Assembly: GCF_001662485.1 (NCBI RefSeq)
Contig: NZ_JMTM01000017.1
Coordinates: 124,001 to 188,000, forward strand
DNA from: Flavobacterium succinicans
Lineage (GTDB): Bacteria > Bacteroidota > Bacteroidia > Flavobacteriales > Flavobacteriaceae
DNA: 64,000 bases
Direction of reading: 5' to 3'
In this document: in pieces, positions 23,488 to 31,877 of the stretch
How the letters are laid out: each line of letters opens with the position of its first letter
How positions within the stretch are numbered: position 1 is the first letter of the stretch
Notes under the pieces: model-generated
What the model was told of the DNA's origin: nothing
Databases searched by the model: none
What the model saw: only the letters and a program-made list of their open reading frames with translations
Translations under genes and position numbers: made by a program

Positions 23488-24354
23488 ATGACAAACGAAC
23501 AAACAGCTATAAAGGCAACTTATTTTAGTATTATTGGTAATACTTCTTTGGCTATTGTAAAAGGATTGGCTGGTTTTTTTGGTAATTCTTATGCGCTAAT
23601 TGCCGATGCGATTGAATCTACGACTGATATTTTTGCGTCTTTTTTGGTGCTTTTTGGAATCAAATATTCTAATAAACCTGCGGATGATAATCATCCGTAT
23701 GGACACGGTCGTGCTGAACCTTTGATTACGTTTTTGGTAGTTGGTTTTTTGATTACTTCGGCTACGATTATTGCCTATGAGAGCATTCAAAACATAGGGA
23801 CTCCTCATGAATTACCCAAATCTTGGACACTTTATATTTTGGGAGCCATCATTATTTGGAAGGAATATTCGTTTCAGTTAGTGATGAAAAGGAGTAAAGA
23901 AACCAATAGTTCTTCTTTGAAAGCCGATGCTTGGCATCATAGGAGCGACGCCATTACTTCGGTAGCGGCTTTTTTAGGTATTTCTATTGCGCTTTATTTC
24001 GGTAAAGGGTATGAATCTGCCGATGATTGGGCGGCTCTTTTTGCTTCTGGTTTTATTTTGTACAATAGCTATAAAATTTTTAGACCGGCTTTGAGCGAGA
24101 TCATGGATGAACATCTATATGATGAATTGGTGGAGGAAATTAGAGTCGTTTCCTTAACGGTTCCAGGAGTTATAGATACTGAGAAATGTTTTATTAGAAA
24201 AGCTGGAATGCAGTATCATGTAGATTTGCACGCAAGGGTAGAAGGTACCATTACAGTTAGAGAAGGACATAATATTGCACATGATTTAAAAGATACCCTT
24301 CGAGCGCAAATCCCTTCTTTGGGACATGTTTTGATTCATGTAGAACCGAATTAA
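23488..24354 (+). CDS. Cation diffusion facilitator family transporter
   Basis: A 288-residue inner membrane metal/proton antiporter. Metal-site motifs are visible: ALIADAIESTTDIF (second helix; the usual HxxxD is replaced by DAIE/D), NHPYGHGRAEPL loop, ADAWHHRSDAITS (H-x-x-x-D) in the fifth helix. The C-terminal cytoplasmic ferredoxin-like domain contains MQYHVDLHARVEG and GHNIAHDLKD. It probably exports Zn, Co, Fe or Mn; the specificity cannot be read safely. Confidence 0.9.
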   Translation: MTNEQTAIKATYFSIIGNTSLAIVKGLAGFFGNSYALIADAIESTTDIFASFLVLFGIKYSNKPADDNHPYGHGRAEPLITFLVVGFLITSATIIAYESIQNIGTPHELPKSWTLYILGAIIIWKEYSFQLVMKRSKETNSSSLKADAWHHRSDAITSVAAFLGISIALYFGKGYESADDWAALFASGFILYNSYKIFRPALSEIMDEHLYDELVEEIRVVSLTVPGVIDTEKCFIRKAGMQYHVDLHARVEGTITVREGHNIAHDLKDTLRAQIPSLGHVLIHVEPN

Positions 24355-24396
24355 TTTTAAGTCACTACGAAAGCAAAAAGGTAGAATGCTTCCTTT

Positions 24397-24536
24397 TAGC
24401 CCCGGTAGTAGCGGCATCCTTTTTTTAATAACCCTTCTGGAGTTTTGAATTCTAGAAGGGTTTTGTTTGGGTTATTAAAAAAAGATATAGCGGATGACGG
24501 GACTTTGCCGACAAGAAAGCCTATTCTTTCCGCTCC
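24397..24536. repeat. Flavobacterial palindromic repeat
   Basis: A 140-base block with a perfect 16-bp inverted repeat (24419-24434 with 24469-24484), an inner hairpin (CCCTTCT/AGAAGGG), and GC-rich flanks TAGCCCCGG...GCGGCATCC and GATATAGCGGATGACGGGAC. I know flanks of this kind as an interspersed repeat in Flavobacterium intergenic regions. Its right edge reaches the TAG stop codon of the DUF5686 gene, and it also separates two convergent genes, so it may act as terminator. Confidence 0.65.
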
Positions 24537-27025
24537 TAATCTAAAATATTCAAAAGCTTTAGTCCAAAAATTACGCCATCGCCTTGAAAACCATTTTGGT
24601 AAGAACGCACATAATCTACTCTAAACTGTTTGAATTTTCCAATCCCTAAGTTGTCAAGACCTATGCTGACTTCTTGATAAGGTTTGCGATTTGGAACGGC
24701 TAAATTGTGAAAACCGAGCATTAAACTGCTTTTTAAAAGGTTGAGTCCTGGTATTTTGTTCATGATAAAACCATTGTCGCTGTACTCTGAATGGAATTCA
24801 AAATACGCATCGTTTGTGCTATTGCTGTAATAAGGTAACAGGTTGAAAACGTTTAAATAGCGTTCGGTTTGGCCAATTCGTGTTTGATTGCCATTGAAAT
24901 GTTTGTAATCCATAAAGGCAATATTTTCGGCATTGAAGAATTTGCCCGCTCTTAGATTTACACCCAAATCGCCTTTGTTGGCCAACGGAAGGTCATACAG
25001 AATACGTGCACTAATTAAATCGTACGCGTAGTTTTTTTTGCTAGCAGCAAAGGCTTTTTCGTAGCCTAAAAGTACGGTTGGATACTTGTCGTTTCGGAGA
25101 TTAAATTTTCCGTCAGGGCGCGAAATGTATTGGTTGCCAAAGTTAATGCGCCAGTTCAAATTGGCTTTTAGTAACTGATGAGTTGTGAAACCAGCTGTTG
25201 AATCATCATTAGGATCCAAAGGGTTATTCGAAGAATAAAAGTCGTCATTTTTGATAAAGGTATAGTTAGTAGTATTAAATAAAGGTTTGCGTTGGCTGTA
25301 TTCTAGTTTTCCAGTAAAGTTGATGCCGTTGGCGATGTTTTGAGAATATGCTATATTGAAAAACTCTTTGTTGTACAATTTTATAAAATTGTTTTTGAAG
25401 AAGAGTGTACTTATCGAATTGATAAAAGGCGAGATAGGATTGCTTTCGTTGAATTGTTTAACAGCCGTTCCTCCAGCAACCCAAATTGTCGCATAATTTT
25501 GATTGTTAAAACGATGGCTAAAATTCCCGACCACCCGAAGACGCTCATCTGAAAAACCATAATTGAAAGTCGTTGCAAGGGCTGTGCTTTTGCCAGATTC
25601 ATCATCCCATTTACGATACGTAAACCCAGAGTCAAGATTGAAACCTTGAACCGTATTGAAAGTTAGTGAGCTTACATCTAGTAATCCAGCATAATCGAAC
25701 GACCATTTTTTGAAAGTATTTCGATAATTATAGCCAGTAATAGGGGCTAATAGTTTGAATTTATTTCGTTTTTGGTCGATAGAATCCAAATAGGTTTTGG
25801 ACGAACGGATGGTTTGAATGCTGTCTTTTTTTATATAATCTTTGCTTTCTTCTTCGGTGAGTGGAATGGGTCTTGTGCTTTCCCAGAAAGTGTCTTCTTT
25901 TTTGTTGGCATTGTTTTCAAAACTTACAATTTCATTGCCAAAGGTCTTTTTATCAAAAGCGTCAAAGAATTCATAATTGCTGTACACATAGTTGAAAGTG
26001 CCTGAGAATCCGATCCCGAATGCACCAGCGGTAAAAGCTAAACTTTGGGCATTTTTGCTCCAAATTTTAGTTTTGGAATTGTAATTGAAGTTTTGTTTTA
26101 AGGTCATTACTTCGGTGAATTCATTGCGCATACGATAGCCTTTGATATCGAAATCAACGGCATAAATCGCCCAACTGTCTTCTACAATATAAATGTAACC
26201 TTCAAAAACGGGCTCTTTGTCGCGTCTTGGAATGACTTTAATTTTATTGATTTGATGATTGCTTTCGTCAAAAAACGTGCTTTCGAGTTTGTATTTGTAA
26301 TATTGAAAGGCATTGCTGGCTATGGGCGAAATCATTTTTACATCAAAATCGATCGTATTGTCATAAAAATCATAAAATGAAGAACGAGCGGTATTGTAAC
26401 TAAAGCCTTTGTCATTTCCTGATATTTTAGAGGCAATAATTCTTTCTTTATAGTTGTTTGGTTTTTCGAAGGTGAGTTTTGATACGGTTTCAGATAAGTA
26501 CAAAATACCGCTTCCAGTTGAATCTAAGCCAGTGGTCATTTCGTCTGGCATTTCTATTTTCATTCCTAAAATCTTTTTAGGCAGATTTTTGATTTTGAAC
26601 AATCCACGCGAATAGAAATCGGCGGTGAATCGAGCTGTTTTTTCAGCGTTTTCTTTACGTGCTGCAATCGCACTTTTGATAATGGCGTTAGCGGGATTGT
26701 TCTTGGGATTGATGACTACTTCGTTGAGGTTGTAATTCTCTTCCGATAACTGAATGTCAATTGTAATTGGTTTTTTTTCGTAATGAATCGTTTTCTTTAC
26801 GGTTTTAAAGCCAAGGAACTGAAATAGTAAGGTGTACTCGCCTTCTTTTTTCAGATTAAGTTCGTATTTTCCTTTGTCGTTGGTGGTGGTTCCTGAATAG
26901 GAATTTTGAATAATAACGGAAACAAAAGGTAAAGGAGTTCCTTTTTCGTCAGTTATAGTTCCTTTTATTTGTGCAATAAAAGGCGAAGAAGTTAAAAATA
27001 AAATAAAAACGTAAAATTTTTTCAT
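24536..27025 (-). CDS. DUF5686 outer membrane protein with carboxypeptidase-like domain
   Basis: An 829-residue protein: signal peptide (FYVFILFLTSSPFIAQ), carboxypeptidase-regulatory-like beta domain (IKGTITDEKGTPLPFVSV, DKGKYEL), then the long DUF5686 region that ends as a beta-barrel (GLDNLGIGKFKQFRVDYVRSY ... GLKLLNILD). The last strands alternate as in outer membrane barrels. Members are common in Bacteroidota and of unknown transport role. The stop codon overlaps an interspersed repeat. Confidence 0.85.
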   Translation of the reverse strand: MKKFYVFILFLTSSPFIAQIKGTITDEKGTPLPFVSVIIQNSYSGTTTNDKGKYELNLKKEGEYTLLFQFLGFKTVKKTIHYEKKPITIDIQLSEENYNLNEVVINPKNNPANAIIKSAIAARKENAEKTARFTADFYSRGLFKIKNLPKKILGMKIEMPDEMTTGLDSTGSGILYLSETVSKLTFEKPNNYKERIIASKISGNDKGFSYNTARSSFYDFYDNTIDFDVKMISPIASNAFQYYKYKLESTFFDESNHQINKIKVIPRRDKEPVFEGYIYIVEDSWAIYAVDFDIKGYRMRNEFTEVMTLKQNFNYNSKTKIWSKNAQSLAFTAGAFGIGFSGTFNYVYSNYEFFDAFDKKTFGNEIVSFENNANKKEDTFWESTRPIPLTEEESKDYIKKDSIQTIRSSKTYLDSIDQKRNKFKLLAPITGYNYRNTFKKWSFDYAGLLDVSSLTFNTVQGFNLDSGFTYRKWDDESGKSTALATTFNYGFSDERLRVVGNFSHRFNNQNYATIWVAGGTAVKQFNESNPISPFINSISTLFFKNNFIKLYNKEFFNIAYSQNIANGINFTGKLEYSQRKPLFNTTNYTFIKNDDFYSSNNPLDPNDDSTAGFTTHQLLKANLNWRINFGNQYISRPDGKFNLRNDKYPTVLLGYEKAFAASKKNYAYDLISARILYDLPLANKGDLGVNLRAGKFFNAENIAFMDYKHFNGNQTRIGQTERYLNVFNLLPYYSNSTNDAYFEFHSEYSDNGFIMNKIPGLNLLKSSLMLGFHNLAVPNRKPYQEVSIGLDNLGIGKFKQFRVDYVRSYQNGFQGDGVIFGLKLLNILD

Positions 27026-27107
27026 CTGCTTTTTTTGGTAAAATTAAACAGATGAAAAAACTTACATCATAAAAACTTGTTAATTTATTATGTTAAATTT
27101 CATAAGA

Positions 27108-27521
27108 TTATATTAAAGACTGAATGGCGAGTTCGTAACTTTTTAACCCGAATCCTAGAATGACTCCTTTAGCATTTCCTGAAATATAGGATTGATGTCT
27201 AAAACTTTCTCTTGAAAAAGTATTGGAAATATGTACTTCTATGACTGGTGAAGTAACAGCTTTTACAGCGTCGCCAATGCCAATCGAGGTATGGGTATAA
27301 GCACCAGCGTTAAGAATGATTCCGTTATAGGTAAATCCAAATTCTTGAATTTTATCGATCAACTCGCCTTCGATATTGCTTTGAAAATAAGAAAACTGAA
27401 TGTGTGGAAATTTAGCTTTTAAACTTTCAAAATAATCTTCGAAAGTTTCACTTCCGTACACTTCAGGCTCGCGTTTTCCTAGTAGGTTAAGATTTGGCCC
27501 GTTAATTATAGCAATTTGCAT
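27108..27521 (-). CDS. aroQ: Type II 3-dehydroquinate dehydratase
   Basis: A 137-residue shikimate-pathway enzyme. INGPNLNLLGKREPEVYG contains the N-P-N-L-N-x-L-G-x-R-E signature with the catalytic Tyr; ILNAGAYTHTSIGIGDAV and VIEVHISNTFSRESFRHQS hold the conserved His and Arg residues. Full length, slightly short of 150. The small outer membrane gene upstream is separated by a terminator. Confidence 0.95.
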   Translation of the reverse strand: MQIAIINGPNLNLLGKREPEVYGSETFEDYFESLKAKFPHIQFSYFQSNIEGELIDKIQEFGFTYNGIILNAGAYTHTSIGIGDAVKAVTSPVIEVHISNTFSRESFRHQSYISGNAKGVILGFGLKSYELAIQSLI

Positions 27522-27543
27522 GATAGTTGTTTTTGGTAAAAAT

Positions 27544-27575
27544 AAAAAAACCGCACTAAATAATAGTACGGTTTT
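27544..27575 (-). terminator. Intrinsic terminator after the outer membrane protein gene
   Basis: On the minus strand AAACCGTACT and AGTGCGGTTT form a stem with one G-T pair and a small loop, then a T run (27550-27544). It lies about 20 bases after the stop codon of the beta-barrel gene and before aroQ. Confidence 0.75.
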
Positions 27576-27595
27576 GAAGTTGTTTTTATTATTTA

Positions 27596-28159
27596 TTAAA
27601 ACATAAATCCTGCAGAAACTTGTACCACAGAATTTTTTGCTTTTGCGCTGGTAGAAACCTCGGTTAATCCCAAACCATAACGCCCTTGAATAAAGAGACT
27701 TTTGGTGATTTTAACTCCTAAACCTCCAGCAACGGCAAAGTCAAAAGTTTTGGAATCTTTTAGGTTTACATTGTCTTTCTCGCTTAAAAGGAAAGAAGCT
27801 TGTGGGCCTAATTCTAAACTAAACGTATTGTTTAAATAGATTTTTGCCATTACAGGAATTGATAAATAACCTAATTCATTTTTGATTTCTTTAATTGCAT
27901 TTTTGTAACTAGCTCCTTGCGTAGAATACAATAATTCAGGTTGAACACTAAATTTTTCGGTCAATTTTACTTCGGCTAATACACCAATATGATATCCAGT
28001 AATAGCATCAGATTTGTAATTTTCTGTGTTAACTGTAATGTCAGAACCAGTAAGATTTGCATAATTGATCCCTACTTTAGCTCCTAAATGTAATAATTGA
28101 GCTTGAGTTGTTAGTGTTCCAAATAAAGCAAAAGCGGCAATAAGAATGATTTTTTTCAT
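27596..28159 (-). CDS. Small outer membrane beta-barrel protein (PorT/OMP_b-brl_2 type)
   Basis: A 187-residue protein with signal peptide (IILIAAFALFGTLTTQAQ) and eight alternating strands (GAKVGINYANL, GYHIGVLAEVKL, FSVQPELLYS, LSIPVMAKIYL, SLELGPQASFLL, FDFAVAGGLGVKI, SLFIQGRYGLGL, VVQVSAGFMF). It ends in an aromatic, as outer membrane barrels do. The function is unknown. It is divergent from a second, different family of three small barrels. Confidence 0.85.
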   Translation of the reverse strand: MKKIILIAAFALFGTLTTQAQLLHLGAKVGINYANLTGSDITVNTENYKSDAITGYHIGVLAEVKLTEKFSVQPELLYSTQGASYKNAIKEIKNELGYLSIPVMAKIYLNNTFSLELGPQASFLLSEKDNVNLKDSKTFDFAVAGGLGVKITKSLFIQGRYGLGLTEVSTSAKAKNSVVQVSAGFMF

Positions 28160-28474
28160 TTTCTTTTTTTTAGTGATTGATTATAATGTTAAACTCTTTT
28201 CATTTTTAAATATTGTATTTTATAAAACAAAGCGAATAACAAGATTGTTTTGTGCTGCGAAATAACAACATTTTTAAATGCTTTCCAAAGTCAAAATGTT
28301 GATTTAACTTGTTAAAATAGGATTCTTTTAATTGTTTTGTAATTAATACCTTATTTTAATTAGTTAGGTTTATGTAAACGTTTGGTAATAAGTTTTTTAA
28401 GAGGTTTTTTGGTTTTTTTTAACTCTTTTTTTTTATTAGTTTTGCCAAATAACTTAATAAAAACAAACAAAAAA
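28160..28474. other. Intergenic region between divergent outer membrane genes
   Basis: 315 very AT-rich bases with no ORF of note. It should hold both start regions. On the plus strand TAGTTTTG (28437-28444) fits the -7 box of the rightward gene. Apart from T runs I see nothing else in it. Confidence 0.5.
28437..28444 (+). promoter_or_regulatory. -7 promoter box of first tandem OMP gene
   Basis: TAGTTTTG matches TAnnTTTG and ends 30 bases before the ATG. Comparable boxes sit at the same distance before the two paralogous genes, which supports them jointly. The -33 region is only a T run. Confidence 0.5.
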
Positions 28475-29083
28475 ATGAAAAAAATTATTGTAACTGCTTT
28501 GGCAGTATTTGCTTTCACATTTGCTAATGCTCAAGAAAAAAATGAAAATTCTATCGCTGGGTTTTCTAAAGGGGATGTATTTGCAACGGGTTCTATTGGA
28601 TTGTCTTCTGCTAAAACTGGAGATCTTAAAGATAGTAAGTTTGCATTCGCTCCAAAACTTGCTTTTTTTGTAACTGATAATATTGCAGTTGGAGCAAAAA
28701 TTGAATTTGGTTCTGAAAAAAAAGAAACTAAAATCGGCTCTGTTAAAACTAAAACTTTAGATAATTCTGTTTTTACAGGGGGTGTTTTCGGAAGATACTA
28801 TTTCACACCAGCTTCTAAATTCTCTTTATTTGCTAATTTAGGCGTTGATTTTTCTGGAGTGAAAAATAAATTAAATGATACGAAAGCAAAACAATTTGAA
28901 GCCACTCTAGGGGCCGGATTTAACGTTTTTCTGTCTCCTAACTTTGCTCTAGAATGTGGTGTAGGTGCACTTTCTTACAAATCAAATGATAATGGAGGAA
29001 AAGGAGCTCCGAAAACTAATACTTTTGGATTAATAGGCGGTGAGTGGACAGTAGTTACTTTAGGTCTTAATTATAAATTCTAA
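28475..29083 (+). CDS. Small outer membrane beta-barrel protein, tandem copy 1
   Basis: A 202-residue OmpA-N-like eight-stranded barrel. The signal peptide MKKIIVTALAVFAFTFANAQ is almost the same as in the next two genes. Strands include GDVFATGSIGLSS, FAFAPKLAFFVTDN, IAVGAKIEFGSE, GGVFGRYYF, FSLFANLGVDFSG and the final VVTLGLNYKF. The start is ATG 28475, since the longer frame only adds an untypical stretch before the signal peptide. The function is unknown. Confidence 0.85.
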   Translation: MKKIIVTALAVFAFTFANAQEKNENSIAGFSKGDVFATGSIGLSSAKTGDLKDSKFAFAPKLAFFVTDNIAVGAKIEFGSEKKETKIGSVKTKTLDNSVFTGGVFGRYYFTPASKFSLFANLGVDFSGVKNKLNDTKAKQFEATLGAGFNVFLSPNFALECGVGALSYKSNDNGGKGAPKTNTFGLIGGEWTVVTLGLNYKF

Positions 29084-29109
29084 TTTAGAATTTTAGATTC
29101 AATTTTTTA

Positions 29110-29136
29110 AACCTTCCGTTTACGGAAGGTTTTTTT
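29110..29136 (+). terminator. Intrinsic terminator, tandem OMP copy 1
   Basis: Stem AACCTTCCG/CGGAAGGTT (9 bp, loop TTTA) followed by a T run. Confidence 0.85.
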
Positions 29137-29220
29137 ATGTGTAATTATTTAAGATTCATTATAAATTTTAGCCTTTTTTAAAATAAATTAGTATTATTTA
29201 TCTTATTAAAATAATTTTTA

Positions 29221-29259
29221 TTTATGTTTTATAAAAAATACCAGTTTTTAGTGAGTAAT
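29221..29259 (+). repeat. Conserved intergenic block, copy A
   Basis: About 39 bases (TTTATGTTTTATAAAAAATA and on to AGTGAGTAAT) repeated without change at 30119-30157. The surrounding 150 bases of both gaps are also similar, showing that the gene and its upstream region were duplicated together. Confidence 0.8.
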
Positions 29260-29382
29260 TTTTTTGTAATCATCTAATTACAACCTTGCTATTTTGTTTG
29301 TTTGTTTTTAAAAAACAACTTTTAATTGGGTTTATTGAGTTTTTGTTTTTCTTAACATTTTTTTTATTTCATTTTGAATAAG

Positions 29383-29390
29383 TAATTTCG
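29383..29390 (+). promoter_or_regulatory. -7 promoter box of second tandem OMP gene
   Basis: TAATTTCG, one mismatch to TAnnTTTG, 28 bases before the ATG. The position agrees with the boxes before the two paralogues. The remainder of this 335-base gap holds only the terminator and the conserved block. Confidence 0.4.
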
Positions 29391-29418
29391 GTCAAAATAT
29401 TATTAAAAACAAACAAAA

Positions 29419-29991
29419 ATGAAAAAAATTATTTTAACTGGTTTAGCAGTATTTGCTTTCACATTTGCTAATGCGCAAGAAAAAGGAAAATTTAGAGTAG
29501 GATTAGATTTAGGTTATGCAATTCCATCTGGTGGTGGAGGAGTATTATTTGCTATCGAGCCTAAATATAACATTGCAGATAATATGAATGTTGGTTTGCG
29601 TATAGCTGGTGCTGCTATGGCTAAAGAATTTAGCGGTGATGGCGAGTCACTTGAAGCAAAAATTGGAACTAGTGCATCGTATGTAGGTACTTACGATTAT
29701 TACTTTACTGGTTCTAGTTTTGTTCCTTATGTAGGTGCTGGAGCGGGAATCTATTCTCTTTCAAATGCTGAATTTGATGTTGATGGAATGACTGGAAGTG
29801 CAGATCTTGATTCAAAATCAAAATTTGGTGGATTAGTTAGAGCTGGTTTTGAGTTAGGCAAATTTAGAATGGGTGTTGAGTATAACATCGTACCTAAAAG
29901 CAAAATCAATAATTCTGATGTAACTGCAAAAAATTCTTATGTTGGTATTCATTTAGGCTTCTACCTTGGTGGAGGAAAATGGAGTAAATAG
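29419..29991 (+). CDS. Small outer membrane beta-barrel protein, tandem copy 2
   Basis: A 190-residue barrel with signal peptide MKKIILTGLAVFAFTFANAQ. Strands such as FRVGLDLGYAIP, FAIEPKYNIAD, NVGLRIAGAAM, FVPYVGAGAGIYS, GGLVRAGFELG and YVGIHLGFYLGGGKW. It diverges from copy 1 in the barrel but shares signal peptide and upstream DNA, which shows duplication followed by fast change of the surface-exposed protein. Confidence 0.85.
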   Translation: MKKIILTGLAVFAFTFANAQEKGKFRVGLDLGYAIPSGGGGVLFAIEPKYNIADNMNVGLRIAGAAMAKEFSGDGESLEAKIGTSASYVGTYDYYFTGSSFVPYVGAGAGIYSLSNAEFDVDGMTGSADLDSKSKFGGLVRAGFELGKFRMGVEYNIVPKSKINNSDVTAKNSYVGIHLGFYLGGGKWSK

Positions 29992-30010
29992 TAAGTAATT
30001 ATTATATTAA

Positions 30011-30034
30011 AACCTCCATTTTGGAGGTTTTTTT
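30011..30034 (+). terminator. Intrinsic terminator, tandem OMP copy 2
   Basis: Stem AACCTCCA/TGGAGGTT with a 3-base loop and a T run. Confidence 0.85.
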
Positions 30035-30118
30035 ATGCGTAATTATTTAGGATTCATTATCATTTTTAGAATTATTTAAAGCAAATTATTACTATTTATC
30101 TTGTTAAGATTATTTTTT

Positions 30119-30157
30119 TTTATGTTTTATAAAAAATACCAGTTTTTAGTGAGTAAT
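30119..30157 (+). repeat. Conserved intergenic block, copy B
   Basis: Second copy of the block at 29221-29259, in the same position relative to the preceding terminator and the following gene. Confidence 0.8.
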
Positions 30158-30281
30158 GTTTTTTGTAATTAGTTAATAATAAGTTTTTTATAGGTTATGT
30201 TGGTTTTATTTTATTTATTTCTAAATATTTTTTTATTAAGCTTTGACTTACTATGACTTTTTTTATCTTCTTTAGAATCAT

Positions 30282-30289
30282 TAGTTTCG
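30282..30289 (+). promoter_or_regulatory. -7 promoter box of third tandem OMP gene
   Basis: TAGTTTCG, one mismatch to TAnnTTTG, 26 bases before the ATG. The rest of this 324-base gap holds the terminator of the previous gene and the conserved block. Confidence 0.4.
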
Positions 30290-30315
30290 CTTCAAATTTA
30301 TAAAACTAAACAAAT

Positions 30316-30810
30316 ATGAAAAAAATTATGTTAACTGCTATAGCAGTATTTGGTTTTGCATTTGCTAATGCACAAGATGGAGGTTTTAAAGTTGGAGCTA
30401 ATTTAGGATTACCATTAGGTGATATTAAAGATTCATATTCTTTAAATTTAGGCGTTGACGTAGCTTACACATGGAAAGTTTCTGAAAAGTTTGAAGCTGG
30501 TTTTGGGGCTGGTTATGCTCACTATTTGGGGAAATCAATAGATTTAGGCATAGCTAATTTTGATATTGAAGATGCAGGATTTATTCCAGTTTATGGAACA
30601 GCTCAATATTCGCTATCGGATAAATTTTTCTTAGGATTAGATTTAGGATATGCAATTGGTGTTGCACCTAGTGGTAGTGAAGGTGGATTCTTGTATCAAC
30701 CTAAAGTTGGTTATTCTTTTGGTAAAACAGAATTGTTTTTAGGATACAAAGGAATTTCTAATAATGGTACATTATCATCTTTAAATCTTGGCGTTGCGTT
30801 TAAATTGTAA
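30316..30810 (+). CDS. Small outer membrane beta-barrel protein, tandem copy 3
   Basis: A 164-residue barrel with signal peptide MKKIMLTAIAVFGFAFANAQ. Strands include FKVGANLGLPLGD, SLNLGVDVAYTWKV, FEAGFGAGYAHYLG, FIPVYGTAQYSL, FFLGLDLGYAIGV, YQPKVGYSFGK, ELFLGYKGISN and LNLGVAFKL. The most diverged and shortest copy of the three. It is followed by its own terminator. Confidence 0.85.
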   Translation: MKKIMLTAIAVFGFAFANAQDGGFKVGANLGLPLGDIKDSYSLNLGVDVAYTWKVSEKFEAGFGAGYAHYLGKSIDLGIANFDIEDAGFIPVYGTAQYSLSDKFFLGLDLGYAIGVAPSGSEGGFLYQPKVGYSFGKTELFLGYKGISNNGTLSSLNLGVAFKL

Positions 30811-30830
30811 TTCTTTTGTTTTACTATATT

Positions 30831-30857
30831 AACCTCCCCTAAAAAGGAGGTTTTTTA
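30831..30857 (+). terminator. Intrinsic terminator, tandem OMP copy 3
   Basis: Stem AACCTCC/GGAGGTT with an 8-base loop and a T run, 20 bases after the stop codon and upstream of xerD. Confidence 0.8.
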
Positions 30858-30884
30858 TGCCCTAAAATTGCCTTTCTTTGTAGT

Positions 30885-31796
30885 ATGAGTTGGAGTAATT
30901 ACATCAAGCAGTTTCAATCTTATTTAAGAATCGAAAGAGGTTTGTCAGCCAATACGATTGCGAATTATACTTTGGATATTGAACGGCTTTGTTTGTTTTT
31001 GGCAGAACAAAGAATTCCAGAATCTCCCATTACTGTCACCGATGAAACGGTTCAATTTTTTATCTACGCTGTATCCAAAGAAGTAAATCCGCGCTCACAA
31101 GCCAGAATAATTTCGGGGTTGAAAAGTTTTTTTTCATATTTGATTTTTGAAGACTACCGAGTAGACAATCCAATGGAGTTGATAGAATCTCCTAGATTGG
31201 GAAGAAAATTACCTGATACTTTATCGGTTGATGAAATTGATGACTTAATTTTAGCTATTGATTTAAGTTCGAACGAAGGTGAACGCAATCGTGCCATGCT
31301 CGAAACTTTATACGGTTGTGGTCTTCGTGTCTCTGAATTGGTTGGATTGAAAATTTCTGATCTTTTTTTTGAAGAAGGTTTTATTAAAATTCATGGCAAA
31401 GGCAATAAAGATCGTTTTGTACCCATTGGCAAAATAGCACAAAAATATATCACTATTTATAAGGAAACTATTCGAATTCATTTGCCTATCCAAAAGGGAT
31501 TTGAAGACACTTTGTTTTTAAATAGACGCGGCAGACAATTAACCAGAGCGATGATTTTTACCATTATTAATAGGCTGGCTGACTTAATTGAGCTCAATAA
31601 AAAAATTAGTCCGCACACCTTTAGGCATTCATTTGCTACTCATCTGCTTGAGAATGGAGCTGATCTCCGTTCTATACAATTAATGTTAGGACACGAATCC
31701 ATTACAACTACTGAGATTTATGTGCACTTGGATCGCTCCTTCTTGAAGCATGTGATGCACTCTTACCACCCACGAAATGAAGAACGTAGAGGGTGA
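30885..31796 (+). CDS. xerD: Tyrosine recombinase XerD
   Basis: A 303-residue chromosomal-dimer-resolution recombinase. N-terminal SAM-like domain (FQSYLRIERGLSANTIANYTLDI), catalytic residues in YGCGLRVSELVGLKISDL (Arg), HGKGNKDRFVPI (Lys), SPHTFRHSFATHLLENGA (His-Arg), LGHESITTTEIYVHLD (His and Tyr). The length and full set of residues fit the housekeeping enzyme rather than a phage integrase. It lies near aroQ, as is usual in Flavobacteriia, with the OMP genes between. Confidence 0.93.
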   Translation: MSWSNYIKQFQSYLRIERGLSANTIANYTLDIERLCLFLAEQRIPESPITVTDETVQFFIYAVSKEVNPRSQARIISGLKSFFSYLIFEDYRVDNPMELIESPRLGRKLPDTLSVDEIDDLILAIDLSSNEGERNRAMLETLYGCGLRVSELVGLKISDLFFEEGFIKIHGKGNKDRFVPIGKIAQKYITIYKETIRIHLPIQKGFEDTLFLNRRGRQLTRAMIFTIINRLADLIELNKKISPHTFRHSFATHLLENGADLRSIQLMLGHESITTTEIYVHLDRSFLKHVMHSYHPRNEERRG

Positions 31797-31877
31797 GTTT
31801 TTTTAACTATATTATTGCTAAATATAAGTTTTGTTAAAACTTTTAGTATTTTTATCCCAATGAAAGAAGCATAACCA

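Noticed and set aside
28382..28474. N-terminal extension of the first tandem OMP gene
   Set aside because: The signal peptide shared with both paralogues starts at ATG 28475, and the promoter box lies within the extension.
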